Part shown: positions 62,728 through 64,000 of the stretch, piece by piece | How positions within the stretch are numbered: position 1 is the first letter of the stretch | Layout: each line of letters opens with the position of its first letter | Program-made: the position numbers and the translations under genes | Assembly (NCBI GenBank): GCA_943327755.2 | Contig: CALPYF020000017.1 | Span: forward strand, 1 to 64,000 | DNA length: 64,000 bases | Direction: 5' to 3' | Source: Deinococcus hopiensis KR-140 | GTDB taxonomy: Bacteria > Deinococcota > Deinococci > Deinococcales > Deinococcaceae | Notes under the pieces: model-generated | Told to the model about the DNA's origin: nothing | Databases searched by the model: none | Seen by the model: only the letters and a program-made list of their open reading frames with translations

Positions 62728-62765
62728 GCAGAGAGGCCGTGGGGACAATTCCAAGGCCTCTCTGC
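62728..62765 (+). terminator. Terminator of the cysteine desulfurase gene
   Basis: GCAGAGAGGCC (62728-62738) and GGCCTCTCTGC (62755-62765) form a perfect 11-bp stem, 13 bases after the stop; no long T-run. It also faces the convergent channel gene. Confidence 0.65.
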
Positions 62766-62819
62766 ATGGATGGTGTGACTCTTCCCCATCCACCGTCACC
62801 CATCAACCATTGACCTCCG

Positions 62820-64000
<1,181 letters not shown>

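Overview
The window is a chromosome segment from a member of the genus Deinococcus. Three things point there: very high GC coding DNA with G/C-ending codons; dozens of genes whose start codon lies only 6-8 bases after a TANNNT-type -10 box, with no ribosome binding site (leaderless transcription, common in Deinococcus); and a gene set typical of the genus (mglB-mglA, gnd-zwf-opcA, the futalosine menaquinone enzyme MqnC, TrmB-, TipA- and WYL-type regulators). No rRNA, CRISPR array or prophage was found.

Layout. 1-1430: an AT-richer, probably acquired patch with one unknown gene and the decayed end of a membrane-protein gene. 1476-4260: tRNA-modifying rhodanese TrhO, a DUF305 protein and an unknown membrane protein. 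4468-7171: a phytase-like lipoprotein gene split by a complete IS5-family element that carries an extra non-transposase gene. 7230-9663: small envelope proteins and a MocR regulator. 9727-14689: a leucine operon (leuC, RhtB-type exporter, unknown gene, leuD, leuB) preceded by a leaderless leader peptide with three consecutive Leu codons and an intrinsic terminator, which looks like an attenuator. 14982-18038: unknown proteins, mqnC and a MarR-DoxX pair with a palindromic operator. 18258-22055: the oxidative pentose phosphate operon. 22139-25956: queG, a glutamine cyclotransferase, a Nif3-like gene coupled to tmk, and tRNA-Ala and tRNA-Met. 26042-31951: TrmB regulator, mglBA, phosphodiester glycosidase, Nudix, YfiT/DinB and MazG genes and a DUF4384 lipoprotein.

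32036-37586 holds ftsH and mfd, separated by a long nested inverted repeat. 37635-40437 holds a beta-lactamase-fold hydrolase, a MliC protein, a DUF1345 protein and a secreted unknown. 40445-45876 is a molybdenum hydroxylase operon (coxSLM order, form II signature) with a divergent GAF regulator. 45929-50717 holds an MFS transporter, NDH-2, a lipoprotein and a PadR/permease-prefix pair. 50714-53703 holds a thioredoxin-like protein and an amino-acid ABC binding protein and permease separated by an SMR transporter pair. 53703-54380 is a repeat plus a strong orphan promoter. 54380-58809 carries regulators (TPR/winged-helix, WYL, TipA-like) and an MDR dehydrogenase. 58859-64000 holds azlCD, a PASTA protein, a cysteine desulfurase and an MscS channel that runs off the right edge.

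Most genes are housekeeping or envelope functions in short operons. The most novel items are the leucine attenuator, the passenger-carrying insertion sequence, the TipA-like gene with an apparent second start for its drug-binding domain, and the noncoding repeats at 2422-2575, 33931-34406 and 53703-53836.
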